A stretch of 25,242 nt of DNA from Chara braunii. Lineage: Eukaryota; Streptophyta; Charophyceae; Charales; Characeae. The notes beneath the pieces are model-generated. The model searched no databases, was not told the DNA's origin, and saw only the letters and a list, made by a program, of their open reading frames with translations. The translations under genes were made by a program, and so were the position numbers. The DNA is taken from contig BFEA01000053.1 in assembly GCA_003427395.1 (NCBI GenBank), positions 3,036,779 through 3,062,020 on the forward strand, written 5' to 3'. The stretch's first letter is position 1. The number at the start of each line of letters is the position of its first letter. This document shows, one piece after another, positions 9,302 to 18,308 of this stretch.

Positions 9302-9389
9302 AGGAGGAGCCAATTGCTCCTCCTCATTGTCAGTGTGCAAGTTTGGTGACACACTGGTTGGAGTGCTGGCTGCAGCAGCGCTAGCACTC
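9302..9389. repeat. Three consecutive hairpin-forming inverted repeats
   Basis: AGGAGGAG / CTCCTCCT (9302-9324), CAGTGTG / CACACTG (9331-9337 with 9350-9356) and GAGTGCT / AGCACTC (9361-9367 with 9383-9389, with further internal pairing) follow one another with only a few bases between them. They could fold as three adjacent stem-loops in RNA of either strand. Confidence 0.6.
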
Positions 9390-9977
9390 AGTTGCGCTGC
9401 TGGGGAAGGAGCAAGGGCATGGAGGAGGAAGAAGACCAGGATTAGGAGGAGGAGCGCCAAAGGTATTTACCTGGCTATGGTGGATGCCATCTTCATCACC
9501 TTGGTGGGCGCTGCAGCAAGAAGGCCTAGTCGGGGCAGAGCTACACCAAGAAGCTTCTAGGTAGAGTCATGCATGACGGCCTGAGCTAGAGTAGCCATAG
9601 CTGCTTTGTGTTGTCCTTTGGACAGCAGGGTGATGCTCTGGTAGTCCGCCATAGCCTCGGCCTATGAGGAAGAGAAAAGAGATGGGCGGCCATGGCTATG
9701 GTGGACTCAAGTGATGCCTGCAGTAGAAGAGGGACTCAGACATTGATTCCGGATCAACCATTCAATATTGTTATTACTGTTCTTGTTTGAATAAGAGAGA
9801 GTTGTTGGCGAAGAAGTAGAGCATTATCATTGGTCTACGTTGGTGTACATCATCTTGTTTCTTTCTATCTTCTTCTTCTTCTTTCCCTCTCTCTCCTCTC
9901 AAGTTCATTCATTTCTTTTTGCAAGTGGACGACATTGTACTTTTTGACGAATGTGTACTTCGAAATTGGCCAGAATC

Positions 9978-9996
9978 ATAACATTGGTATCAGAGT
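9978..9996 (+). mobile_element. Orphan LTR end plus primer-binding site (element D remnant)
   Basis: CATAACA ends at 9983 and TGGTATCAGAGT starts at 9985, one mismatch from the plant initiator tRNA-Met PBS. The sequence upstream has U5-like pyrimidine tracts. No gag or pol follows and no matching second LTR is visible in the window, so it may be a remnant or a deletion derivative. Confidence 0.55.
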
Positions 9997-10030
9997 GGAT
10001 TCTACTTGCTGGTGAGAGTTGACCTTGCTG

Positions 10031-10156
10031 CCCTAACCCTAACCTTTTTTTTTTTTTTTCGGTGGGAAACCCGTCTTGGCGGCCTTTTTTGTAGTTAGCG
10101 TTTTTTTTTTTTTTTTAACTGGCTTAAGTGGTTGAGGGCAACACTTAGGGTTAGGG
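10031..10156. repeat. Telomere-like motifs in inverted orientation with poly-T tracts
   Basis: CCCTAACCCTAACC at 10031-10044 faces TTAGGGTTAGGG at 10145-10156. Two long T runs (about 10045-10059 and 10099-10116) lie between them. The repeats are of the TTAGGG type rather than the TTTAGGG type usual in plants, but only about two units each. Confidence 0.6.
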
Positions 10157-11520
10157 TTGGTTGTAAGGGAAGTGGGGCAGCGTGGCTAAGGGAAGCTGCC
10201 TGCACCTGGTTAGGTCGTGTGGGGTCGACACTACACCTAACCATGTTGCTTGGGAGTGAGATTGGGGTGGTGAAACATTTTGTGGAAACTTCATGCAACA
10301 ACTTGAGAGAGGCGCCAGTGAGAGGCGCTCACACCTGGAATCTGATTCAAGGGAGACACTTGGCGACTTTAGGGCTTCCCTCAAGTAGGCGAACTTGAGG
10401 GACAGCAACCATTGAAGATCTACGGACTGCAAGTTGCTACTTTGTTCTTCAGCATCGGCGGGGGACCTTGCGTTGCACTTGGGTGTTGGAGTCAGACCCT
10501 CCTAGGAGATAGGACGCTAGTGTAGGGGTAGCGTTACAGGGGTCAGGAGGATCATATGAGGGGGGGGTGAGTTCTATTCATCTCGAAGCTCAAGCCACTG
10601 AGGTAAGTGTCGTGCACCTACGGGATGCCCATGTATGTGTGGCTCTTTTTCGTATCTCGTTTATGTATGTTTGGCACGCTTCGCGTGTCTCGTTTTCGTA
10701 TCAAATCTCGTCGTCGTTCACTGGTTAGTTCCGAGTCTGACGTGGATGGTCTCAATCGCGTGGCTCTTTCCTTATGCTCGTCTTCACTCCGCACACGGTA
10801 GTGGAAACCCCTGGATTCGTAGCGCTCAAAACGCTCGCATTCGGTGCATAGAGTGCACGACCAGTGGGGTTCTGCTGCCGTCCACGGGACGACGATCAAC
10901 TCGTTGAATGGCAACAATATCGAGTAAGGTGGGAAGTGCGTATCGATAATGACAAACCCAACCTCTACGAACCATGAACAGCGGTTGGCCGGAGGGAAGT
11001 AGTATCGCCCGCCGATCTGTGCGACAACTTCTCGTACGTCCCACTCACATACACGTGTTCTTCCCTCTATACGGAAAAGGCCTTGTTGGGACGGGAGGTA
11101 CGGGGGGCTGGTGCCCGATCGGAGGGTACTGGTCAGTCCACATATCAATCATTTGTAAAGACCTTGCATCGTCATCCAGAAAAAGAAAACACTGGTGCTA
11201 CTCATAAACAATTTCCTTCAACACGAGAGAGAGAGAGACGCTTCAACACCTTGATCATGCATATAACTAAGGGATCGATCCGCGGCTCAGGTTTAGTGAG
11301 CGACTTTAATCCCAGGCACCTTGTTTCTCGAGGCCGCCTCGTGATTTGGCTAGCTGATGTCGGAGCATAAGGCAAATGGCATGCACAGTGCACTCAAAAC
11401 TACAGATCTAAACACTCTTGCATTCTCGGACAAAATCCCGACGACAATCGTTTAATCAACACAAAAGAGACGCTCATTTCCATACATTCATTCACTGTGG
11501 AAGGTGCGAAAAATGAGCCA
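10157..11520. other. Intergenic sequence with no supported gene
   Basis: No recognised protein, RNA gene or repeat family. The longest frame is on the minus strand (10618-11148, 176 codons), listed separately. A splice-donor-like GAGGTAAGTG occurs near 10600, but the sequence upstream is not open. A short GA run lies near 11227. Confidence 0.5.
10618..11148 (-). CDS. Hypothetical 176-codon ORF, doubtful
   Basis: The only frame in the 10-14 kb interval that is both fairly long and not low-complexity. The predicted protein has a mixed composition with a Trp/Cys-containing middle (EPHWSCTLCTECERF) and a basic, Ser/Arg-rich C-terminus. I recognise no domain. The CxxC-type cysteines are suggestive but not diagnostic. 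No TATA box or poly-A signal supports it, and overlapping frames of similar openness exist. It could be one exon of a host gene, a decayed transposon piece or chance. Confidence 0.18.
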   Translation of the reverse strand: MICGLTSTLRSGTSPPYLPSQQGLFRIEGRTRVCEWDVREVVAQIGGRYYFPPANRCSWFVEVGFVIIDTHFPPYSILLPFNELIVVPWTAAEPHWSCTLCTECERFERYESRGFHYRVRSEDEHKERATRLRPSTSDSELTSERRRDLIRKRDTRSVPNIHKRDTKKSHTYMGIP

Positions 11521-12179
11521 TGCACAGGAAAAAGATGGATTGCTCACACAGTACACATGCATCCACCGTTCACAAGACAAAAAGACAGGGTCCTTGCGTA
11601 GAAGGACTACCCAGGAAACTAATGGAAGAGTTCCGGAATAAGTTCTTTCACATAGAAAGAGGATGCAAACTCATTCCCATTCAGGAGAGGGACAATCATT
11701 CAGACGCATCATCATTCAAAAAGAGGAAGAGAAAGAAAGAGAGGGAGAGAGGGAGAGAGTCGAGGGAAAGAAAATAAAAATAAAAAATGACAAGGTCCGG
11801 AAAGAGAAAAGTTTGGCGTCGCCGCCGTACACTCACGCCAAAGATAACAATCCCCAACAAAGGCCCATTCGCCGTTAATTCCAATATGGCCCCGGGCCAA
11901 TCAACTCAACTTCGATCATCGATCCTCATACTCACACCGACGATCCCAGTCGTCGCGTGCTAACTCCCACCACTGCGATCGTCACCCCGCTGTCGTAAAC
12001 TCGACACGGTTTGCCCGGATCCCACAGTCCGTCGTGGCGATGAAGCGCGCAACCGGCCAGCCTATCGTCAGCCCGACAGGACTTTCCGACTCGCTTCAAA
12101 CACTCTGCCTAGCCACTGCTTCCCGGAAGCTGGCTTGAGAGTCGAGAACGTAAAAGAGATTTGCGGACGCGCTTGCGGG
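11521..12179. other. Intergenic sequence, possible leader of a minus-strand transcript
   Basis: A purine-rich GAAAGAGAGGGAGAGAG tract lies at 11725-11800. The rest, up to the minus-strand TATA-like box at 12180-12187, is of balanced composition, with no minus-strand frame over about 70 codons. Nothing else recognised. Confidence 0.4.
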
Positions 12180-12187
12180 TTTTATAG
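12180..12187 (-). promoter_or_regulatory. Candidate TATA box, minus strand
   Basis: Minus strand reads CTATAAAA within GCAACTATAAAACCCGC. A palindrome with CCAAT boxes lies about 130 bp upstream in the same orientation. No clear coding sequence follows to the left, so this remains a candidate. Confidence 0.3.
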
Positions 12188-12318
12188 TTGCGACAAGGGA
12201 GATAGAAGAGGAAGAAGGCGACGGGAAAGCTGAGGTGTAAGAGGAGAAGCAGGAGGAGAAGACTTTGAGAAGAGTGCTCTATGAATGCCATGTTGATCCC
12301 TCGAAACTCAAGGCTCAA

Positions 12319-12373
12319 CCAATCAGATTCGCCGCGCAATAGGAAGGTCCTATTGATCCGCGCACCTGATTGG
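12319..12373. promoter_or_regulatory. Imperfect 26-bp-arm palindrome bounded by opposed CCAAT boxes
   Basis: Left arm 12319-12344 starts CCAATCAG and ends AATAGGA; right arm 12348-12373 starts TCCTATT and ends CTGATTGG. The arms pair at 21 of 26 positions around a 3-base loop. Both ends present a CCAAT box, facing opposite ways, as in some bidirectional promoters bound by NF-Y. Confidence 0.6.
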
Positions 12374-12399
12374 CGAGCAGGAGTTATCGATGGATCGAC

Positions 12400-13090
12400 C
12401 GGGCGTCGTGCGCCAGACTTGGAGGGTGAGAGGAGAAAAGGCGCGGAAAGTAGCGCAAGACGGGTCCAAGATTTAGATGATCAAGAAAGGGAAATGGGCG
12501 CGCAAAAAGCAGGGCGGGAGAGAGAGAGAGAGAGAGAGGAAAAAAAACAGTTACGGGGAGAGAGAAAAAGGAGGGAGAAGGGAAGGGAGGCGTGGGAGGG
12601 AGCGATGCGGGGGACAGAGAGGAGAAAGCTCTGCATACGCGGCGCCGTCAACAAAAAGAAAGAAAAAGGGCACCGAAAAAGTTACGGCTTGCTTCTATCC
12701 TAATTCAAAAATTGAAATCACCATATCCGCGCGCAAAAGGCGACGCGGGAAAAGAAAATCCTACGCCTATTAGTATTCATGCAAAATTCCGAGAGTTTTC
12801 CCCGACGCGCCCAAGAACATACACACTCAAAAAGTACACGTCGAAGTTCCGCTTGTCCCGGAATTCCCAACTGCCGAGCCCAATTCCCAGTGCGCTCGCT
12901 AAGGCGCACGTAGATTCCCATGTATTTACCGATTTTGCAAAAAGGAAAAACAGAACCTAGAAGTCGAAAAAGCTTTCAGAAAAGTGAAAAATGCGGCATC
13001 CGAAAACAAGAAATCGAAACGGGGTTTTTCTGGGGTTGGTATGATACAAGCAAAAGAAGGGGTACGAAAGATGGCACGGGGTCGGGATGT
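12400..13090. other. Purine-rich non-coding sequence
   Basis: Dominated by AG-rich tracts, with a GA microsatellite near 12519-12540. The frames in it (12281-12703, 12477-12773, 12592-12960) translate to Arg/Glu/Lys low-complexity strings and are not credible genes. Confidence 0.6.
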
Positions 13091-13107
13091 GGTTCGTCAC
13101 ACCCTTC

Positions 13108-13330
13108 CCCTCAATCCCCCTTCCCCTCGATTCCATCTGCTCCTGATTCCCCTCGATCCCCCATCCGCCTGCTTACCTTCTCCTGAATTTCGCCTTCCAC
13201 CTGCTCCCCATTCCCTTTGATTTCCCATCCACTTGCCCCCCCCACTCGATCCCCCATCTGCCTGCGTCTCCGTCCCCTCAATCCCCATCCACCTACCTCC
13301 CCTTCCCCTTGATGACCCCATCCACCCAAT
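13108..13330. repeat. About 30-bp pyrimidine-rich minisatellite
   Basis: Degenerate units of the form CTCGATCCCCCATCYGCCTGC plus a C/T-rich tail repeat at about 30-bp spacing, roughly seven copies. The plus strand is almost all pyrimidine, so long purine/pyrimidine mirror stretches result. Confidence 0.7.
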
Positions 13331-14030
13331 CAATTAATTAATTTGTGCCTATGAAGAAGAGACCAAGAAAGATGCCACCAATTGCCGCCGATCGCTGCCG
13401 CGCAGCAATTATTTGATGAAGTCATCAGAAACAGCCGCAAACTGGTCGGACCATGGCTCTCCCACGGTTGGTAGGCAGGCTTGCTTTTCACTTCTGATCC
13501 ATATGCTGATACCTCAGATGATCCACGAACCACGCTTGCCTTGCACGCATTGTGTCCGCCTTACTTCCCCTGCAACCATTACTTCCCCCCTCTTTCGCCG
13601 GCCCAGCCCCCATGCCCCTCCCCTTCCCCACCTTCCTACCCCTCAAGTGCAACTTGCTGTCATCTTCACCATGCCCAAGGGCAGACCTTGACGTGCCCTG
13701 TCCATCCCCTCGCCCTCTCGTCCTCCATTCCCTGCCCCCACACTGCTGGTCTACATTGCACTCTTCTCTCAACCTGCTCCTCGGAAGCGGGCAGGGTCAT
13801 GTTGCTATCACAATTGGTTTTTATTTTCTCCAAGAATCAACTCTGCATCTCTAAGGGCATATTCAAAGGAGCACTTTCATACATTACCTGAACACAATTA
13901 CGGCCAAACCTGGAGGAACCTGACGACAATCACGCCCAGAGCTTTATTGAAGAAGTCCTAGTGTGAGAATACCCTAAGATTAAAGAGGTACACTATGAGT
14001 TGTTGAGAAGCGGTTAACGGAGCCCTAAAT
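13331..14030. other. Intergenic sequence, C/T-rich in part
   Basis: C/T-rich from about 13550 to 13760, otherwise unremarkable. Frames here give Pro-rich translations of the biased strand. Nothing recognised. Confidence 0.5.
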
Positions 14031-14040
14031 TTTCAGGGTC

Positions 14041-14165
14041 AAGGCCTCACTCCACCACTCGTCAAATGTGCAAAATTGACTATGAAACCTCCACTAGAAC
14101 ATGGAAAGATACACCACCATATTTTTTATCGTTTGTGTATTTGGTGAGTGGTGGAGTAAGGCCTT
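14041..14165. mobile_element. MITE-like element with terminal inverted repeats
   Basis: AAGGCCTCACTCCACCACTC... at 14041-14066 is matched in inverse by ...GAGTGGTGGAGTAAGGCCTT at 14140-14165, 23 of 26 positions, with weaker pairing inward for about 10 more. The 73-bp centre is non-coding and AT-rich. Size and structure fit a miniature inverted-repeat transposable element. Exact ends and a target duplication are not clear, so the superfamily is not assigned. Confidence 0.6.
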
Positions 14166-14276
14166 ATTCTCTTGACGTTATTACGTAGTCAGATACATCC
14201 ACGTCCATACACGCACAAATGCAGACTATACAATGCAGAGCAAACGACGAAGATAAAACAGATAGCACACACACAC

Positions 14277-14278
<2 letters not shown>

Positions 14279-14359
<81 letters not shown>
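14279..14359. repeat. (AG)n microsatellite ending at an assembly gap
   Basis: About 81 nt of pure AG following a short CA run, stopping at the single N at 14360. Its length is unreliable. Confidence 0.85.
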
Positions 14360-14360
14360 N

Positions 14361-14454
14361 CTAGCCCCGGTCCCGGTGCAACAGCTCCAGCCCCATGGTC
14401 CCAATACGGCATCTCCGAGCAAGCATTCAAAGCGCGCACGAGATTCCACTATTG
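14361..14454 (+). other. Misplaced copy of element B gag (assembly artefact)
   Basis: Identical base for base to 19765-19858 in element B gag (Pro/Ala-rich segment before the zinc knuckle; the next base, a C, also matches). It lies between an N and a sequencing linker, with no surrounding gag sequence, so it is best read as the other end of a mate-pair fragment built into the contig. Confidence 0.9.
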
Positions 14455-14488
14455 CTGTCTCTTATACACATCTAGATGTGTATAAGAG

Positions 14489-14489
<1 letters not shown>
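14455..14489. other. Nextera mate-pair junction linker (artefact)
   Basis: CTGTCTCTTATACACATCT at 14455-14473 is the Tn5 mosaic-end adapter, followed by its inverse AGATGTGTATAAGAGA at 14474-14489. Together they are the circularisation junction of Nextera mate-pair libraries, lacking only the last three bases. Its translation gives the peptide SYTHLDVYKR, familiar from adapter-contaminated protein predictions. Confidence 0.97.

Positions 14490-14567
<78 letters not shown>
14490..14567. repeat. (GA)n microsatellite after the linker
   Basis: A GA run with single interruptions joins the linker to element C gag. Because it abuts artificial sequence, its position and length are not reliable. Confidence 0.8.
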
Positions 14568-14569
<2 letters not shown>

Positions 14570-14572
14570 ATT

Positions 14573-16258
14573 TGTGGAAGTCTATCAAAAATGGACTATA
14601 TCATTCTTTGAGATTTTGTTTTGATCAACTTAGGAGACTGTGGAGAGAAGCTATAGAGAGGACGTCATTGCAGAGAGCTAGGGAACTAGCAGCAGATGCT
14701 AGAACCGACGCCGAGGCACCCATGGCTACCGCCTCTACCATGTCACAGGCCTCATCTCAGACCTCTTCGTGAGGTGTCAATCAGGGTATGACCCAGTCTT
14801 ACGTTAGTGTGTCTACTGGCTTGCAGGTCAGCCAGCAGCAACCTATGTCAGATGAGGATTATGAGATCCAGCAAACGGATGCTGTCCACGCAGAGTTACG
14901 GCGCCAGTTGCAGGAGGTAGAGGATAGAAGAGAGAGAGAGAGCTAGACTTAGAAAAGCCAGTCTAGAGTCAAGGGCAGAGGAGCTAGGCAAACTAGACGC
15001 TATAGATGAGTCGGCTCTTGACCTTGTGGTGCTGTCCCTTCAGAACTCCTTGTTGAGTGTAGCCAAAGTGCAGGCCATACAACAGGAAATGTTGGCTGCA
15101 CTGATAGCCAGCCAGAATCAGATTCTGACCGCATTGCAGGCGTCTCGACCTCCGGTGAGGCCACCCTAGATGGCGGTAGCTCCCCCTACGGTTGCAGGTC
15201 CAGTGTTGATGCTGCCACCGACAAGGCAGCCCTTTGCCTCTCAGTTTGGCATGCCCCCAGCAGGTGGATTAGCAGTAGGTAGTAGTGGGCAAATTCTTGT
15301 ACAGTCTTCTTCTTTTCCCCAATCAGTGGCTGCCGCTACAGGGCAGCCACACGTGCAGCATCCTTTGCAACAGGGTCCGCAGCTGCAGCAAATACAGCAG
15401 CAGCAGCAAATGCCGTTGCAGCAACAAATGCCACTGCAGTGGCCTGTTCCATCAGTTTCTCAACCGATGCAGCATGCACAAGGTGCTGTACAGTCCATGC
15501 AATGGACACCCAATACCCTTGCTGAGTCCTAAACCCTTCCTTTGGCGACAAGAAGAAGGAAGAGGAACTTGTACCTGGGCGAGGACTGTGCCTACTTATG
15601 TAAGGCATAAGCTCACAAGGACCGAGGAAGAAGTTATTGTCGCTGCATCCTTCCTAGAGGAATCTGCAGCCAGGTGGCTAAACGGTGTAGTACAACAGCA
15701 AGGATACGGTCAGCACTTCGATGGCTGGGCACAGGTCTGGGCATTGGAGGAGTTTGTACGGATGGTCTACAACAAGTGGCATGACCCGCAAGGGGCTCAG
15801 GCCACCGACTCTATAGCTAGTCTAGGATCAAAGAGATATCGGACAGTTCGCGAGGTATCAAGTGCCGATTGATTGTTGTCCCTTGCGTGCGGTACGAGCC
15901 GCAGGTACTCCTCACAACTTATTTGCAATGTCTGCCTACAAATGTCAAGAATAAGTTGGTCGATGAGGCCTCCATAGATATGCATAACTTCGCCTCGTTC
16001 AACAAGAAAGGTCTAGACATAAAGGGTAAGCTTTGGAGTGCCTAGGAAGGATCGGTTGATGGGAGGAAGAAGAAGCTTCCCCAAGATTGGAGGAAGAAAG
16101 ACAATCTTATGTTCGTTGACCACAATGTTCAAGCAACTGAGATTGATGACTTCTCTGATCTTGGGGAAGAAAAAGAGATAGATGCGCTTGGGGAGACTTC
16201 AGATGGTGGAGTAGCCACACCCATTAGAGAAAAGGGTAAGGGGGTCGGGAAACAAAAC
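14573..16258 (+). pseudogene. gag: Element C gag remnant, interrupted by element B
   Basis: Structural protein of a third LTR retrotransposon, different from A and B. Read across frames: an Ala/Arg/Glu-rich helical N-terminus, a segment LRRQLQEVEDRRERE, a Gln/Pro-rich linker (about 15170-15530), then a gag core containing EESAARWLNGVV and, after a break near 15840-15887, LLTTYLQCLPTNVKNKLVDE and an acidic tail. Breaks: TGA 14770, a frameshift in the GA run near 14940, TAG 15167, TAA 15530 followed by a frameshift, another frameshift near 15850, and TAG within LWSA (about 16042). The frame is cut at 16258 by the TGTTACA start of element B LTR. No pol of C is in the window. The left edge abuts the artefactual region, so its true 5' context is unknown. 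Confidence 0.72.
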
Positions 16259-17557
16259 TGTTACATGCTGCGTCTGCACACGAGGGCCATTTTCCAGGCC
16301 CTGCGTCCCTTAGGCTGAAAGCCTGAAAACCAGGGCCTACAAGACCCGTGACCGTTGAGCTCGAAAGTCTGAAAAACAGAGGCCTACAGACCCTGTGTCG
16401 TTTCAGACTAAAAATGGCAGTAGCCTTTTTAGCCTGAAACGAAGGGCCATTTCTGGTCTGTCATCAGAACGGCCTGCCCTGAAAGTCGGGCACCGAACCA
16501 GGGTTTTAGGAACAAGCTATTTTTTGCCTGTTCCCACGACAGCTGCAGCACTAGCCCCTGGCTCAGTTCGGCATTGGCAAGAGCAGCCTCCTGGACTGCC
16601 CGCCCTGCAACTACATGTAGTCGGAGGCAGTCAGGAGGCAGGCCGAGATAGTACGTAGGGACTTCCCAGACACTTCACAGGTAGGCAGGAGGCAGTCAGT
16701 AGTCTTCAGGATTCGGCAGCAGCACTCTGGAGGGAGCGTTGCAGGAGTAGTAGTAGCGTTAGCATTAGTCTTCAGTGCTGGGCGCCAATAGGTAGCTATA
16801 GTCTTCAGTGCTGGGCGCCATAGCTAGGATAGTACTAAAGAGAGAGAGATTGGGTGGAGGCCAGGAGTACCTACCTGCAGCGCCGTTGCTCCAGCTTCGT
16901 CTTCGAGGTACATGCAACACAGCGCCAACTTCACAGGTTAGTACCTGGCTCGTGAGAGAGAGAGAGAGCTCTTCTTCTTCCTCTTCTCAGTCCACCATCT
17001 CCCTCTCACCCTCTCATTATCTGACTTCACTGCATGAGCAGACTACGAGAGAAAGAGAGAGAGAGGGAGCTTGGTGACATTGGATCCAGACTCGACTTTT
17101 GGGCTTCAGACATTTCGACGAGGGATTATTTGGCACTTGTGACAAAGACTTGGTGTTGACGACACTCCCATCTCTCCCCCTCTTCTTCGTCTGATCCCCT
17201 CCTCTTCGTCTGTGTATGTCAGGACGTGGCGCTTCCTTCCTGTGTAATAGCGCCAGGCTCCTTCACACCTTGTGATGAGCATGATGTATGTTTGGTCTGC
17301 GTTGAAACATTGATTGGGCTAGTCATTAGCATTCTAGCGTTCTGCTTCGCTATCTTGTACTACGTGCAAGGGGTCCGTCTCGGTCAGGTCAGAATTTGTA
17401 TCTAAGTCTTCCCTGCACTATAAAGCACCATTTTGTATGTATCGGACTGCGCATTGCTTGTTGAGATTCTACTTGCACTGCATTATCCATTCGGTCCTCT
17501 TCATCACATTGCGGATCCTCGGTTTTGTAGGTACATTGCCCAACTGGGCATGTAACA
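16259..17557 (+). mobile_element. Element B 5' LTR (1299 bp)
   Basis: From TGTTACA to TGTAACA, followed by GT and the PBS. The first 230 bp hold palindromic modules like those of element A: GGGCC...GGCCC units and AGCCTGAAA units, more degenerate. Further on are duplicated AGTCTTCAGTGCTGGGCGCC units (about 16769 and 16802), GA runs, a TC-rich tract, and a TATA box near the 3' end. Compared with the 3' LTR, only one difference falls in the first 354 bp, but about 35 fall in the next 630. Confidence 0.93.
17419..17425 (+). promoter_or_regulatory. Candidate LTR TATA box
   Basis: TATAAAG within GCACTATAAAGCACC, 132 nt before the end of the 5' LTR, a plausible place for the element promoter with a start site near 17450. 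The equivalent part of the 3' LTR is missing. Confidence 0.5.
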
Positions 17558-17559
17558 GT

Positions 17560-17571
17560 TGGTATCGGAAC
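17560..17571 (+). promoter_or_regulatory. Element B primer-binding site (initiator tRNA-Met type)
   Basis: TGGTATCGGAAC lies two bases after the LTR end. It is two mismatches from TGGTATCAGAGC and one from the element A site. Confidence 0.82.
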
Positions 17572-18308
17572 ACCGCACGTGAATCAGGACAACCTTATCT
17601 GACACGGGTGCAGGGACCAGGTAGCTGATTAGTCGTGATAGATTGATTAGAGCACACTAGTTAGCGCCCAAAATCATGATTTTGAGCTTATTGCCGAAAA
17701 TCGAGTTTCTCTTTTCTTTTCTTGGATTTTGTTTTCTCGCTATTTCTGTTGTGGAAAATCGCAATAGTGCAACATCTGAAATTTCCATTTTCGTTTTTTC
17801 TTTTGAAAATTCGAAATTTCGTTGTTGAAAATCCGGGATATCCTTCTTTTCGAAAATTTCGATTTCCTGTTGCATTTCCCGTTACCTGGAAATTCGGAAA
17901 TTTTTTTTTTCCGAAATTCGTTTTTCTGAAAACGGTACTGAAAATCCCTCCTGCGGGTATTATTTTCCAAACTGCGAATACTCTGAGTAAGTCCGAATAT
18001 TTGATTTTTTTTCGGAATTTTTTTTCGCAGTTCTAGGATTCTATTAGTCAGTCCTATAAATCATTTGCAGTCTGTAGTTCAAAATTTTTTTCACAGTGAT
18101 AGTTTCGCACTTCAAGGGAGGTTGGGAGACCTACCAAACTTGCAAAACTCGGGATTTTTATTTTTTCTCGAATTTTTTTTCGCAAAGTTCAAACTTTTCT
18201 TTTTTTTTATTAGTGGCTCCTTATCTGGGCGTTATCTATGTTGTTGCCACCTCTGGTCTTACCTTCTCTCTCGGTCTCCGGGTACCCCCTACGGCGACAT
18301 TGGTGAGT
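17572..18308 (+). other. Element B untranslated leader, AT-rich
   Basis: Non-coding. It holds a perfect 16-bp palindrome CAAAATCATGATTTTG at 17669-17684, about 100 nt after the PBS, then many GAAAATTTCG-like units and T runs to about 18210. The frames crossing it (for example 17722-18036) are Phe-rich AT-tract translations. Its position and character mirror the element A leader. Confidence 0.7.

Larger units (their letters stand above)
8626..9977. other. Non-coding stretch, possibly LTR-like sequence of an orphan element
   Basis: No protein recognised. It holds an AT-rich AATAATA patch (8790-8840), a palindromic ATTTGG cluster (9045-9105), a run of hairpins (9302-9389), and pyrimidine-rich TTCTTCTTC tracts (9865-9900) typical of the downstream part of plant LTRs. 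It ends at an LTR-end/PBS signature. The minus-strand ORF 9110-9460 has a leucine-rich start but no other support, and I leave it out as a gene. Confidence 0.45.

Noticed and set aside
9110-9460. Minus-strand ORF with signal-peptide-like start
   Set aside because: Overlaps the hairpin cluster and LTR-like DNA, has a competing plus-strand frame and no recognisable domain; the Leu run comes from a GA/TC-rich tract.
9769-9983. A 215-bp LTR with ends TGTTAT / ATAACA
   Set aside because: The six-base ends match, but there is no second copy, no polypurine tract and no target duplication; the match may be chance.
10555-10567. Polypurine tract of element D (GAGGGGGGGG before TGAG)
   Set aside because: No LTR start consensus TGT follows and no repeat of the upstream LTR-like region is present.
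10590-10610. Exon end with a strong GTAAGT donor
   Set aside because: The sequence upstream has stops in all frames over a short distance, so no exon can be supported.
12281-12960. Three overlapping plus-strand ORFs of about 100-140 codons
   Set aside because: Low-complexity purine-rich sequence open in several frames; no domain and no promoter support.
13097-13333. Gly-rich minus-strand ORFs
   Set aside because: Direct translation of the pyrimidine-rich minisatellite.
14172-14570. Long ORFs across 14164-14772 with Arg/Glu repeats
   Set aside because: They translate GA microsatellites, an N, a duplicated gag segment and sequencing linker; not biological.
17722-18036. Phe-rich ORF of 104 codons in the element B leader
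   Set aside because: Product of AT-rich repeats with T runs; no counterpart in element A.
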